A stretch of 64,000 bases of DNA from Flavobacterium hibisci (GTDB lineage Bacteria > Bacteroidota > Bacteroidia > Flavobacteriales > Flavobacteriaceae), in NCBI RefSeq assembly GCF_020026925.1, contig NZ_JAIQDW010000003.1:124001-188000 (forward strand). Direction: 5' to 3'. Positions 45,732 through 54,655 of this stretch are shown here, piece by piece. Made by a program: the position numbers and the translations under genes. Under the pieces are notes generated by a model. It was not told where the DNA came from. It worked only from the letters and a program-made list of their open reading frames with translations, and searched no databases. Numbering within the stretch: the stretch's first letter is position 1; each line of letters opens with the position of its first letter.

Positions 45732-45770
45732 AATGACCATTTCTAAAAATTTCAGAAATGGTCATTTTTT
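45732..45770. terminator. Bidirectional terminator between the Rrf2 gene and tauE-like gene 1
   Basis: AATGACCATTTCT and AGAAATGGTCATT form a 13-bp stem, with a T run on the plus strand and A-rich flanks on the other side. Confidence 0.85.
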
Positions 45771-45787
45771 ATATATAATGTTTTAAT

Positions 45788-46570
45788 CTAAAAAATCAAT
45801 TTATATCCTGCTAAAAAAAGCATGACTGCAATTGCGTTTCTAAGAAATTGATCCGGAACTTTGCCGCTCAGCATACTTCCTATAAAAATTCCTGGCAGAG
45901 ATCCTAATAATAACTGTCCTAACAATATTAAATCCAGATTTCCCATTGAGGCATGTCCAACGCCTGCAACTAATGTTAACGGAACAGCATGCGCAATTTC
46001 AGTTCCTACTAATCGAGGTGTTGGCAATAAAGGATAAAGAAAAAATAATGTAACGGTTCCCAATGCGCCCGCACCAATAGAGGTCAAAGTTACTGTCGCG
46101 CCTAGCAAAACGCCAATTCCTATGGTTAGCATATTTTGAGTGGTGCTTTCGCTGTGAAATTTATCGCCGGCATGTTTTTGAGAAAACTTTAATATCTTTT
46201 GTTTAAATATAATAGCTACAGAGGTGAAAAGTAACGCCCAGCCTAAACTTTTTTTAATAACCTGATTCACAGTTTCAATATCAGTTTTAATATTATTTAG
46301 GATCCATAAAGTCAGTAAGGCTGCCGGAACACTGCCTAAGGTTAACCATCCGGTAATCGACCAGTTTATATTGCTTTTTTTATTATGTACAAATACACCG
46401 CCCATTTTAGTAAAAGCCGCATAAAGTAAATCGGTACCCACGGCTTTTGTTGGCGGAATACCAAAATATAATAAAATAGGTGTCATTAAAGAGCCACCTC
46501 CAACACCTGTCAGGCCTACTACAAAGCCAACAACTAAACCTGCAATAACTAAACCTATCTGAAAATCCAT
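45788..46570 (-). CDS. TauE/SafE family sulfite/anion exporter 1
   Basis: 260 residues with about eight transmembrane segments and the duplicated family motif: VGLTGVGGGSLMTPIL near 19 and TSIGAGALGTVTL near 165. TauE/SafE proteins move sulfur-containing anions (sulfite, sulfoacetate) across the inner membrane. It is divergent from a second family member at 46880, separated by 309 bases. Direction of transport is not deducible. Confidence 0.87.
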   Translation of the reverse strand: MDFQIGLVIAGLVVGFVVGLTGVGGGSLMTPILLYFGIPPTKAVGTDLLYAAFTKMGGVFVHNKKSNINWSITGWLTLGSVPAALLTLWILNNIKTDIETVNQVIKKSLGWALLFTSVAIIFKQKILKFSQKHAGDKFHSESTTQNMLTIGIGVLLGATVTLTSIGAGALGTVTLFFLYPLLPTPRLVGTEIAHAVPLTLVAGVGHASMGNLDLILLGQLLLGSLPGIFIGSMLSGKVPDQFLRNAIAVMLFLAGYKLIF

Positions 46571-46793
46571 AAATAAAAGTTTGGCGCAAAAATAGAAACA
46601 ATTTTATAATTATCCTATGGAAATGGTAGGCTTTAAAAGTGTATCTTTGAAACTTTAAATAATTTTAAGTATATGTGTCTTAAAAACAGCGATATATGAT
46701 TTTAGATTTGTTGAATTTATTTATTAACCTATTAAAATATCCTTAAAATTTGATTTTAAGAAGTTTAGAAGTGTAAAAAGTTAAAGAATTGTT

Positions 46794-46822
46794 TTGATAT
46801 TTAGAAATAAGTAGTAATTTTG
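46794..46822 (+). promoter_or_regulatory. Promoter of the sulfate-assimilation operon
   Basis: TTG at 46794-46796, 18-base spacer, TAATTTTG at 46815-46822. The remaining gap 46571-46879 has no gene beyond an 8-codon ORF (46851-46877, MDFGKETQ) ending 2 bases before the tauE-like ATG. CCCGATAGGG can form a small hairpin, and its GGGT could alternatively pair with ACCC at 46869-46872. Confidence 0.6.
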
Positions 46823-46879
46823 CTTTTCAATCTACTAACCCGATAGGGTAATGGATTTTGGCAAGGAAACCCAGTAATT

Positions 46880-47782
46880 ATGGAGAAAGAATTAAAAATT
46901 AGTAATGCAGATGTTACATTTTATGCATCTATAAAAGAAAAATTATGGATAGGGATACCTGTTGTTTTATTAATAGGTTTGCTAAGTACACTAATTTATA
47001 ATCACCATGCGGAGTTTTCATGGGATGGATTTGTGGGAGGTTTTAATCAGGAGTTTTTAGTTTTTTTTGCTATCGGTGTATTTGCACAATTGGTAGATGG
47101 TACTTTAGGAATGGGTTATGGCGCGACTTCAACTTCATTTTTACTGGCTTATGGTGTTCCGCCTGTAATTAGTAGCACAGGAGTTCACGTAGCTGAAATG
47201 TTTACGACAGGAGCATCTGCAATATCGCATCATAAATTTGGAAATATCAATAAAAAACTAGTAAAAAACTTATTGATACCTGGTGTTTTAGGTTCCGTAA
47301 CAGGAGCATATTTGTTGTCGGATGTTATTGATGGTGATTTTATAAAGCCGTTTATTGCTGTTTATATGATTGTTTTGGCTTTGATAATCATTAGAAAAGC
47401 CTCAAGAAAAAGTATCGTTAAAAAGAAAACGAAAAAATTAGGAATTCTGGCGACTTTTGGAGGTTTTATGGATTCTGTAGGAGGTGGCGGATGGGGACCA
47501 ATTGTTACTTCAACTTTATTAGGAAGAGGCAGAAACCCACGTTATACTATTGGTTCTGTAAATGCAGCAGAATTTGCGGTTTCATTTGCAAGCGGAATTA
47601 CATTTATGCTTTTCGGAGGAATTGCGGGATGGCAAATCATTATAGGATTGATTTTAGGAGGTGTTCTAGCTGCTCCATTAGCTGCTTATTTGGTTAACAA
47701 AATCAAAAGAAAACCAATGATGATTGCAGTAGGAATATTAATTATTTTGTTGAGTTTAAAAACATTATCTAAATTATTGTAA
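46880..47782 (+). CDS. TauE/SafE family transporter 2, sulfate-assimilation cluster
   Basis: 300 residues with an N-terminal cytoplasmic stretch and about nine membrane segments. Family motifs VDGTLGMGYGATSTSFLL near 72 and FMDSVGGGGWGPIVTSTLL near 196 are clear and the two halves are homologous. As first gene of the cys cluster (cysH follows after 26 bases) it probably imports sulfate or exports excess sulfite. Such proteins substitute for ABC sulfate permeases in many Bacteroidota, which is consistent with no cysTWA genes being visible here. Confidence 0.88.
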   Translation: MEKELKISNADVTFYASIKEKLWIGIPVVLLIGLLSTLIYNHHAEFSWDGFVGGFNQEFLVFFAIGVFAQLVDGTLGMGYGATSTSFLLAYGVPPVISSTGVHVAEMFTTGASAISHHKFGNINKKLVKNLLIPGVLGSVTGAYLLSDVIDGDFIKPFIAVYMIVLALIIIRKASRKSIVKKKTKKLGILATFGGFMDSVGGGGWGPIVTSTLLGRGRNPRYTIGSVNAAEFAVSFASGITFMLFGGIAGWQIIIGLILGGVLAAPLAAYLVNKIKRKPMMIAVGILIILLSLKTLSKLL

Positions 47783-47808
47783 ATTTTTTTTAGGAAGGAA
47801 AGAGAATT

Positions 47809-48519
47809 ATGAGTGCGACAATTATACAATCACTGTTAGATAAAACGAAAGATTTTTCAATTGAAGAGACTTTTGCTTTTCTGGCTGAAGAATATCCGGG
47901 AAAAGTAATTTTCTCTACATCTTTTGGTCAGGAAGATCAGGTAATTACGGATTTAATTGCAAAAAGTAACACAGATATTACGGTGTTTACTTTAGACACA
48001 GGAAGATTGTTTCAGGAAACTTATGATGTTTTTCATAAAACATTAAAAAAATACAAAAGACCAATTGAAGTGTTTTTTCCAGAAGCAGCATCTGTTGAAA
48101 ATTTGCTTAAAACAAAAGGGCCAAACAGCTTTTACGATTCGGTTGAAAACAGAAAAGAATGCTGTTTTATCCGAAAAGTGGTTCCGTTGCGAAAAGCTTT
48201 GGCAGGAAATGCAGTTTGGATTACAGGTTTGAGAGCAGAACAATCCGAGAACCGACAAGAGTTGAGTCTGTTTGAATATGATGGAGGTTTTGATATTATT
48301 AAATTCAATCCGTTATTAAAATGGTCTTTGCAGGAAGTTGAAGATTATTTACAGGAAAACAATGTACCTCAAAATGCATTACATAAAAAAGGCTTTGTAA
48401 GTATCGGTTGTGCACCTTGTACGAGAGCTATTTTTCCGGGAGAAGATATCAGGGCTGGAAGATGGTATTGGGAATCAAGTCACAAAGAATGTGGTTTGCA
48501 CGGTATTAAGAAAGAATAG
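47809..48519 (+). CDS. cysH: Assimilatory APS/PAPS reductase, 4Fe-4S type
   Basis: 236 residues; reduces adenylyl sulfate to sulfite. SFGQEDQVITDLI near 41 is the PP-loop-like nucleotide site. ECCFIRKV near 117 and CAPC near 201 supply the CC...CxxC ligands of a 4Fe-4S cluster, and the catalytic Cys is in KECGLHG near 228. The cluster-binding form usually prefers APS rather than PAPS, which agrees with no APS kinase (cysC) being visible in the window. Second gene of the operon. Confidence 0.93.
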   Translation: MSATIIQSLLDKTKDFSIEETFAFLAEEYPGKVIFSTSFGQEDQVITDLIAKSNTDITVFTLDTGRLFQETYDVFHKTLKKYKRPIEVFFPEAASVENLLKTKGPNSFYDSVENRKECCFIRKVVPLRKALAGNAVWITGLRAEQSENRQELSLFEYDGGFDIIKFNPLLKWSLQEVEDYLQENNVPQNALHKKGFVSIGCAPCTRAIFPGEDIRAGRWYWESSHKECGLHGIKKE

Positions 48520-48628
48520 AGAAGCAAGAAGCGAAAGAATAGAATAAAAGTGGAAAGTATTAGATCTGGTTTAAGAAACTTGAAACCTAAAACTTGAAAC
48601 ACATAAAATATCAAATAAAATATCAAAA

Positions 48629-49528
48629 ATGAGTTCAGTATTAAAAACAAATGCTTTAGAAAGTGAAGCGATATACATCTTTAGAGAAGTTGTTTCTCAG
48701 TTTGACAAACCGGTTTTACTTTTCTCAGGCGGAAAAGATTCTATTACATTAGTACGTTTGGCGCAAAAAGCATTTTTCCCTGCTAAGATTCCGTTTCCTC
48801 TATTACATGTTGATACAGGACACAATTTCCCTGAAACAATTGCTTTCAGAGATAAATTGGTAGAAGAATTAGGCTTAGAATTAATCGTTCGTAATGTTCA
48901 GGATGCCATTGATGAAGGAAAAGTAGTGGAAGAAACTGGAAAATATTCAAGCCGTAACAGCTTGCAAACTACAACACTTTTGGATGCAATTGAAGAATTC
49001 AAATTTGATGCTTGTATTGGTGGTGCACGTCGTGATGAAGAAAAAGCAAGAGCTAAGGAACGTATTTTCTCAGTTCGTGATGATTTCGGACAATGGGACG
49101 AAAAAAATCAGAGACCTGAGTTGTTTGATATTTTGAACGGAAAAATCGAAAATGGACAAAACGTTCGTGTTTTTCCAATTTCAAACTGGACAGAATTAGA
49201 TGTTTGGAGTTATATCGAAAAAGAAAACATTGAGATTCCATCGATTTATTTTTCACATAAAAGAAAAGTGTTTTTAAGAGATGGTTTAATCTGGTCACAT
49301 TCTCCTTTTGTTTATCAGGAAGAAGACGAGCAAATCGAAGAAAGAATCGTTCGTTTCAGAACCGTTGGAGATATGAGCTGTACAGCAGCTGTTGAATCTT
49401 ATGCAGCAACTATTGCAGAAGTAGTAGGTGAAATCAGAGAGTCTACCATTTCAGAAAGAGGAGCCAGAATCGATGACAAACGTTCTGAAGCAGCAATGGA
49501 GAAAAGAAAACAACAAGGATACTTTTAA
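48629..49528 (+). CDS. cysD: Sulfate adenylyltransferase subunit 2
   Basis: 299 residues; with CysN activates sulfate to APS using ATP. PP-loop motif LLFSGGKDSIT at about 30-40, HVDTGHNFPETI near 70, GGARRDEEKARAKERIFS near 130 and FVYQEEDEQ near 230 are characteristic of CysD. The C-terminus KRSEAAMEKRKQQGYF is the conserved family ending. The 109-base gap from cysH contains a TTGAAAC-type word repeat only. Confidence 0.96.
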   Translation: MSSVLKTNALESEAIYIFREVVSQFDKPVLLFSGGKDSITLVRLAQKAFFPAKIPFPLLHVDTGHNFPETIAFRDKLVEELGLELIVRNVQDAIDEGKVVEETGKYSSRNSLQTTTLLDAIEEFKFDACIGGARRDEEKARAKERIFSVRDDFGQWDEKNQRPELFDILNGKIENGQNVRVFPISNWTELDVWSYIEKENIEIPSIYFSHKRKVFLRDGLIWSHSPFVYQEEDEQIEERIVRFRTVGDMSCTAAVESYAATIAEVVGEIRESTISERGARIDDKRSEAAMEKRKQQGYF

Positions 49529-49645
49529 TTTTTTGTGAGAAGTTAAAAGTTAGAAGTAAGAAGAATCAAAAAAACAAAACATACAGATTTATAAGTTTCG
49601 AGAGAACATGGAACCTGAAACTTTAAACCTGAAACAGTATACAAG

Positions 49646-50890
49646 ATGGACGTTTTAAAAATAGCAACAGCAGGAAGTGTAGATGATGGAAAAAGTACTT
49701 TGATCGGAAGATTATTGTACGATACAAAATCATTGACTACAGATAAAATAGAAGCAATCGAAAAAAGCAGTAAACAAAAAGGATACGATTACCTGGATTT
49801 TTCTTTGGCAACTGATGGATTAGTCGCAGAAAGAGAGCAGGGAATTACGATAGATGTCGCTCATATTTATTTTTCGACAGCAAAGAAAAGTTACATTATT
49901 GCCGATACTCCGGGTCACGTAGAATATACAAGAAACATGGTTACAGGAGCTTCAACTTCTCAGGTTTCGATTATTTTGATCGATGCGAGAAAAGGGGTAA
50001 TTGAGCAGACATACCGCCACTTTTTTATCAATAATTTATTGAGAGTAAAAGAGGTAATTGTAGCGATCAACAAAATGGATTTGGTTGATTATTCAGAAGA
50101 AGTTTTCAATAAAATCAAAGCCGATTTTCAGGCATTAAATGCAAAAAGTACTTTCAAAGAACAAAACGTAAGTTATATTCCGTTAAGTGCTTTGACAGGA
50201 GATAATGTGGTAGATAAATTAGATGGAATGCCTTGGTACAAAGGACAGACTATTTTAGAGCATTTGGAAGGATTGCACTCTTCAGATGTTTTTGAAAGCG
50301 GAAAAGCACGTTTCCCGGTTCAAACGGTTATTCGTCCTAAAACAGAAGAATACCACGATTTTAGAGGATACGCCGGAAAATTATACGGGAACTCTATTAA
50401 AGTTGGGGATGCCGTTACGGTTTTACCTTCTTTAACCGAATCAAAAATTACAAATATTCACTTTTTCGATAAGCAATTTGATGAGGCTGTTGCAGGTTCT
50501 TCAATTACAATCGAATTAGAAAATGATATCAATGTAACGAGAGGTGATATGATCGTAAAATCATCAGAGCTTCCAAAAATTGAAAAAGATATTGAAACCA
50601 CTATTTGTTGGATGGACAGTAAAAAATTGGTTCCCGGAACTAAATATTTTGTACAGCACAATACAAACAGGGTTTTGGCAAAAATTGAAAGCGTTAAAAA
50701 TACTATTGCGACTGATTATTCAGGTACAACTCCGGCTTCACAATTAGCAATTAATGAAATAGGAGAAGTAAATATCAAATTAAGCAAGCCTTTGTATTTT
50801 GATTCTTACAATGAAAACAAGTCAAACGGAGCTTTTATTTTAATTGATGCCGTAACCAATACAACAGCAGGAGTAGGGTTTATTCAATAA
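49646..50890 (+). CDS. cysN: Sulfate adenylyltransferase subunit 1 (GTPase)
   Basis: 414 residues; GTPase partner of CysD. G1 GSVDDGKST at 10-18, G3 DTPGH near 86, G4 NKMD near 142. Elongation-factor-like beta domains follow. No CysC kinase domain is fused at the C-terminus. It is shorter than the E. coli protein (475) but typical for this phylum. Same-strand continuation of the cys operon. Confidence 0.95.
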   Translation: MDVLKIATAGSVDDGKSTLIGRLLYDTKSLTTDKIEAIEKSSKQKGYDYLDFSLATDGLVAEREQGITIDVAHIYFSTAKKSYIIADTPGHVEYTRNMVTGASTSQVSIILIDARKGVIEQTYRHFFINNLLRVKEVIVAINKMDLVDYSEEVFNKIKADFQALNAKSTFKEQNVSYIPLSALTGDNVVDKLDGMPWYKGQTILEHLEGLHSSDVFESGKARFPVQTVIRPKTEEYHDFRGYAGKLYGNSIKVGDAVTVLPSLTESKITNIHFFDKQFDEAVAGSSITIELENDINVTRGDMIVKSSELPKIEKDIETTICWMDSKKLVPGTKYFVQHNTNRVLAKIESVKNTIATDYSGTTPASQLAINEIGEVNIKLSKPLYFDSYNENKSNGAFILIDAVTNTTAGVGFIQ

Positions 50891-50972
50891 ACAGTTGATA
50901 GTTGATGGTTTTTAGTTGATAGTTTCAACAATAACCAACAACCAAAAACGAACAACCAACAACTAAAGAGAA

Positions 50973-53063
50973 ATGGAAAGTTTTAGAACAGAAATAGAAA
51001 ATCCGATAGTTCAGAAAGAGATTATCGAATTAGAAAAAAAGATTCACTTATTCCGTGGGGGAAAAATTGATGACGAGCGTTTTCGTAGTCTTCGTTTAGC
51101 ACGAGGAATCTACGGACAACGTCAGGAAGGCGTTCAGATGATTCGTATCAAATTGCCTTATGGTAAAGTGACCAGCGAGCAATTGAGAAGAATTACCGAA
51201 GTATCAGACAAATATTCTACAGGACGTTTGCACATTACAACACGTCAGGATATTCAGATTCACTACGTAAGTCTGGACAGAACACCTGAACTTTGGTCAG
51301 AATTGGCTAAAGATGATATCACATTGCGTGAAGCTTGTGGTAACACGGTTAGAAATATTACAGGAAGCGAATTAGCAGGTGTAGATGTAAACGAGCCGTT
51401 TGATGTGACGCCATATGCACACGGCATGTTTCAATACTTATTAAGAAACCCAATCTGTCAGGAAATGGGACGTAAATTCAAAATTTCGTTCTCTTCTTCA
51501 GACGAAGATACTGCCTTGAGTTATTTACATGATTTAGGATTTATTCCGAAAATTAAAGACGGGCAAAAAGGATTCAAAGTTGTTTTTGGAGGAGGTTTAG
51601 GATCTCAGCCAGCTCACGCTGAACTACTTTCAGAGTTTGTTCCGGTTAATCAAATCATTCCAACGGCAGAAGGAATCATCAGAATCTTTGATAGATACGG
51701 TGAACGTGCCAAAAGAATGAAAGCACGTATGAAATTTTTAATCAAAGAAATCGGGAAAGATGTTTTCCTTGATTTGGTTGAAAAAGAGAAAAAAGCAATT
51801 GCTTTTGAAACTTACGAAATCGACACAACTGCTTTTGAAGGACCAATTCAGGAACCTTTATTAGAAGTGCCTCAGGTAACGATTGATGACACAGCAGCTT
51901 ATGAAGCATGGAAAGCATCCAATGTAATTGCGCAGAAACAGTCTGGTTATTATGCAATCGGAATCAAAGTTTTATTAGGCGATTTTTATACGGATAAAGC
52001 GAGGTTATTAGCTGATTTAATTAAGAATTACGGAGCAAATGAATTGCGTTTTTCATTAAGACAAAATATTGTTATCCGTAATATTAAAGAACAAAATTTA
52101 CCATTCTTCTACCAGGAATTAGCCAAATTAGATATGGTAGCTTTAGGTTACAATACAATTGGCGATATTACAGCTTGTCCGGGTACAGATACTTGTAATT
52201 TGGGGATTGCAAGCAGTACCGGAATTGCAGAAGAATTAGAAAAAGTAATCAAAGCAGAATATCCACAGTACAGCAACAACAGCGAAATTGAAATTAAAAT
52301 CTCCGGTTGTATGAATGCCTGTGGACAGCATAATATGTCAGCCATTGGATTTCAGGGAATGTCTATCAACTCAGGAAAACTGGTAGCTCCGGCTTTACAG
52401 GTTTTATTAGGTGGAGGACGTTTAGGAAACGGTGAAGGGCGTTTTGCTGATAAAGTAATCAAAATCCCAAGCCGTAGAGGACCAGATGCATTGCGTACTA
52501 TCTTAAATGATTTTGACACTAACGGAAACGGACAAAAATTCCTGAATTATTATGATGCTAAAGGAGAGAAATATTTCTACGAAATCTTAAAACCTTTTGC
52601 AGATGTAACGAATCTTACCGAAGCAGATTTTATTGACTGGGGTAACGCAGATAACTACGTAAAAGCGGTTGGAGTTGGAGAATGTGCCGGAGTTGTAATT
52701 GATTTGGTTGCTACTTTGTTATTAGAAGCTAAAGACAAACTGACTTTCGCACAGGAGTCTTTCGACGAAGGAAAATGGGCAGATGCAATCTATCATACTT
52801 ATGCGGGATTCGTAAATGGTGCAAAAGCGTTGTTACTTTCTGAAAATCAAAAAACAAACAATCACGCTGGAATAGTAGATTTATTTGATACTGTTTTTGT
52901 GGAAAGCGCTAAAATCGGTTTGCCGACAACATTCAGAGAATTGGTTTATCAAATCAACAAAAATGAACCAACTGAAGCTTTCGCAAAACAATATATTGAA
53001 GAAGGAATTGCATTTTTTGCGATTATAGAAAAATACAGAGCTCAGGAATTAGCCAATGCATAA
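50973..53063 (+). CDS. Siroheme-dependent sulfite (nitrite) reductase with C-terminal HEPN-like extension
   Basis: 696 residues. Ferredoxin-like and siroheme domains occupy about 1-560. The 4Fe-4S/siroheme ligands are CPGTDTCN near 400 and GCMNACGQ near 443 (CxxxxxC...CxxxC). RLARGIYGQRQEGVQMIRIKLPYG and TTRQDIQIHYV are typical of the ferredoxin-dependent family. Context (cysHDN, siroheme genes) favours sulfite over nitrite as substrate. The last ~130 residues (AKDKLTFAQESFDEGKW, ADAIYHTYAGFVNGAKALL) form an extra helical domain resembling HEPN. The stop overlaps the cobA start by 8 bases. Confidence 0.92.
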   Translation: MESFRTEIENPIVQKEIIELEKKIHLFRGGKIDDERFRSLRLARGIYGQRQEGVQMIRIKLPYGKVTSEQLRRITEVSDKYSTGRLHITTRQDIQIHYVSLDRTPELWSELAKDDITLREACGNTVRNITGSELAGVDVNEPFDVTPYAHGMFQYLLRNPICQEMGRKFKISFSSSDEDTALSYLHDLGFIPKIKDGQKGFKVVFGGGLGSQPAHAELLSEFVPVNQIIPTAEGIIRIFDRYGERAKRMKARMKFLIKEIGKDVFLDLVEKEKKAIAFETYEIDTTAFEGPIQEPLLEVPQVTIDDTAAYEAWKASNVIAQKQSGYYAIGIKVLLGDFYTDKARLLADLIKNYGANELRFSLRQNIVIRNIKEQNLPFFYQELAKLDMVALGYNTIGDITACPGTDTCNLGIASSTGIAEELEKVIKAEYPQYSNNSEIEIKISGCMNACGQHNMSAIGFQGMSINSGKLVAPALQVLLGGGRLGNGEGRFADKVIKIPSRRGPDALRTILNDFDTNGNGQKFLNYYDAKGEKYFYEILKPFADVTNLTEADFIDWGNADNYVKAVGVGECAGVVIDLVATLLLEAKDKLTFAQESFDEGKWADAIYHTYAGFVNGAKALLLSENQKTNNHAGIVDLFDTVFVESAKIGLPTTFRELVYQINKNEPTEAFAKQYIEEGIAFFAIIEKYRAQELANA

Positions 53064-53832
53064 TAGTATAAAACCAAAAGTAACTTTAGTCGGTGCAGGT
53101 CCCGGCGATCCGGAATTGCTTACACTGAAAGGTGTTAGGGCACTGGCTGAAGCGAATGTGGTTTTGTATGATGCCTTAGCAAATGATGAAATTTTAAGGC
53201 ATGCTCCTAAAAATGCCATCAGAATTATTGTTGGAAAAAAAATAGGAAACCATGCTTACACGCAGGATCAGATCAATCAGCTGATTGTGGATAATGCGTT
53301 GACGTATGGAAATGTAGTTCGGTTAAAAGGCGGAGATCCGTTTATTTTTGGAAGAGGAAGCGAGGAAATAGAATACGCAGAAAGTTTCGGAATTGAGACG
53401 GTTATAGTTCCTGGAATTTCATCAGTAGTAGCAGTTCCCGCAAGTCAGGGAATATCCATTACAAAAAGAGGAGTTTCAGAAAGCTTTTGGGCAATTACAG
53501 GAACAACTTCCGACAGGAAATTATCAGCTGATTTTGCTTTGGCAGCCCAGTCCTCTGCAACAGTTGTAATCGTGATGGGAATGCACAAACTGTCTCAGAT
53601 TGTAGAATTGTTTCAAAAAGAAAACAAAGGAAATCTGCCAGTTGCTATCATCCAAAACGGAACCACAGCAGAAGAAAAAATAGGTGTAGGTTCAGTAAAT
53701 TCAATTGTTGAAATTGTAAAGCAGCAAGATTTAAGTTCGCCGGCCGTTATAGTTCTTGGAGAAGTTGTAAAAGAAAGTCACAAGCTAAAAGGATTTTACG
53801 AAGAATTTCTGTCAAAAGAAATCGCTCAGTAA
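53056..53832 (+). CDS. cobA: Uroporphyrinogen-III C-methyltransferase
   Basis: 258 residues; methylates uroporphyrinogen III at C2 and C7 to precorrin-2 for siroheme of the reductase upstream. VGAGPGDPELLTLKGVRAL near 11 and RLKGGDPFIFGRGSEE near 91 are the two SUMT signatures. No CysG dehydrogenase domain is fused; that activity is on the next gene. ATG lies inside the end of the reductase gene, indicating translational coupling. Confidence 0.96.
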   Translation: MHNSIKPKVTLVGAGPGDPELLTLKGVRALAEANVVLYDALANDEILRHAPKNAIRIIVGKKIGNHAYTQDQINQLIVDNALTYGNVVRLKGGDPFIFGRGSEEIEYAESFGIETVIVPGISSVVAVPASQGISITKRGVSESFWAITGTTSDRKLSADFALAAQSSATVVIVMGMHKLSQIVELFQKENKGNLPVAIIQNGTTAEEKIGVGSVNSIVEIVKQQDLSSPAVIVLGEVVKESHKLKGFYEEFLSKEIAQ

Positions 53833-53839
53833 AGTTCCG

Positions 53840-53965
53840 TAGCAACGAAACATGTTGTAGTGTCGGGTTTTAACCCGATGAAATAACGAACAAAATTAAG
53901 GACGTTGGATTTTATCCAATTGATAAAATAAAAATTGTAACGTCGGATTTCAGTATTTTAGGCGA
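53840..53965. repeat. Cluster of short inverted repeats between siroheme genes
   Basis: GTCGGGTTTTAACCCGAT, TTGGATTTTATCCAAT and GTCGGATTTCAG are related palindromic words in 130 bases. They resemble dispersed Flavobacterium intergenic repeats rather than a T-tailed terminator. Confidence 0.55.
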
Positions 53966-53979
53966 AACAAAAAATTAAA

Positions 53980-54561
53980 ATGGAACAAAACGAATTATAT
54001 CCAATATTTTTAAAACTTCACAATCTGAATGTGCTGATTGTGGGTGGAGGAAATGTTGGCTTAGAAAAACTTTCTTTTTTGCTGAAATCAAGCCCGAATG
54101 CAAACGTTGAGGTAGTGGCTCCAAACTTCCATGTGGAAATAAAAGTTTTAGCTGAAAACCATCCTTCAGTTAAATTGACGCAAGCGAAGTTCAAAAAGAA
54201 AATGCTCAAAAAGCGCCACATGGTAATCGCTTGTACAGATGATCTTGAAGTCAATAAAAGAGTGTACAATTTATCCAGAAAACGCTATTTGATTTGCAAT
54301 ATTGCCGATACGCCCGATTTATGTGATTATTACTTAGGTGGAATCGTAACAAAAGGAAATGTAAAAATTGCTATTTCTACCAACGGAAAATCACCAACAA
54401 CAGCTAAAAGACTAAGGGAGTTTTTTGAAGAAGTGATTCCGGAGGATATCAACAAGATGGTTGAGAATCTCAATGAATACAGAAAAACCCTGAAAGGTGA
54501 TTTTGAAGATAAGGTGAAGAAGATGAACGAAATTACCGCTTCGTTAAAAAATAAAGAGTAA
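53980..54561 (+). CDS. Precorrin-2 dehydrogenase / sirohydrochlorin ferrochelatase (Met8/SirC-like)
   Basis: 193 residues; completes siroheme from precorrin-2. Rossmann motif VLIVGGGNVGLEKL at 18-31, ACTDDLEVNKRV near 85, CNIADTPDLCDYYLGGIVTKGNVKIAISTNGKSP split over 105-138 with the Asp and Asn-Gly-Lys-Ser characteristic of the CysG N-terminal module. A C-terminal helical tail follows. It forms siroheme together with cobA and serves the sulfite reductase. Confidence 0.92.
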   Translation: MEQNELYPIFLKLHNLNVLIVGGGNVGLEKLSFLLKSSPNANVEVVAPNFHVEIKVLAENHPSVKLTQAKFKKKMLKKRHMVIACTDDLEVNKRVYNLSRKRYLICNIADTPDLCDYYLGGIVTKGNVKIAISTNGKSPTTAKRLREFFEEVIPEDINKMVENLNEYRKTLKGDFEDKVKKMNEITASLKNKE

Positions 54562-54592
54562 AATTTCGCAAGGAAATGAATGATAAAAATCA

Positions 54593-54623
54593 TTGAAATT
54601 AGAATAAATTATTCGTTTCTTTG
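54593..54623 (+). promoter_or_regulatory. Promoter of the ferredoxin-NADP reductase gene
   Basis: TTG at 54593-54595, 20-base spacer, TTTCTTTG at 54616-54623. A start near 54630 would leave almost no leader for the ATG at 54635, which favours the ATG at 54656. Confidence 0.5.
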
Positions 54624-54655
54624 TATTATTAAGAATGATTATAAACAACACCATA

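Noticed and set aside
49607-49638. Word repeats before cysN as a possible leader peptide or attenuator
   Set aside because: No terminator, no Cys/Met-rich ORF and no complementary arms; they match the general intergenic word-repeat class instead.
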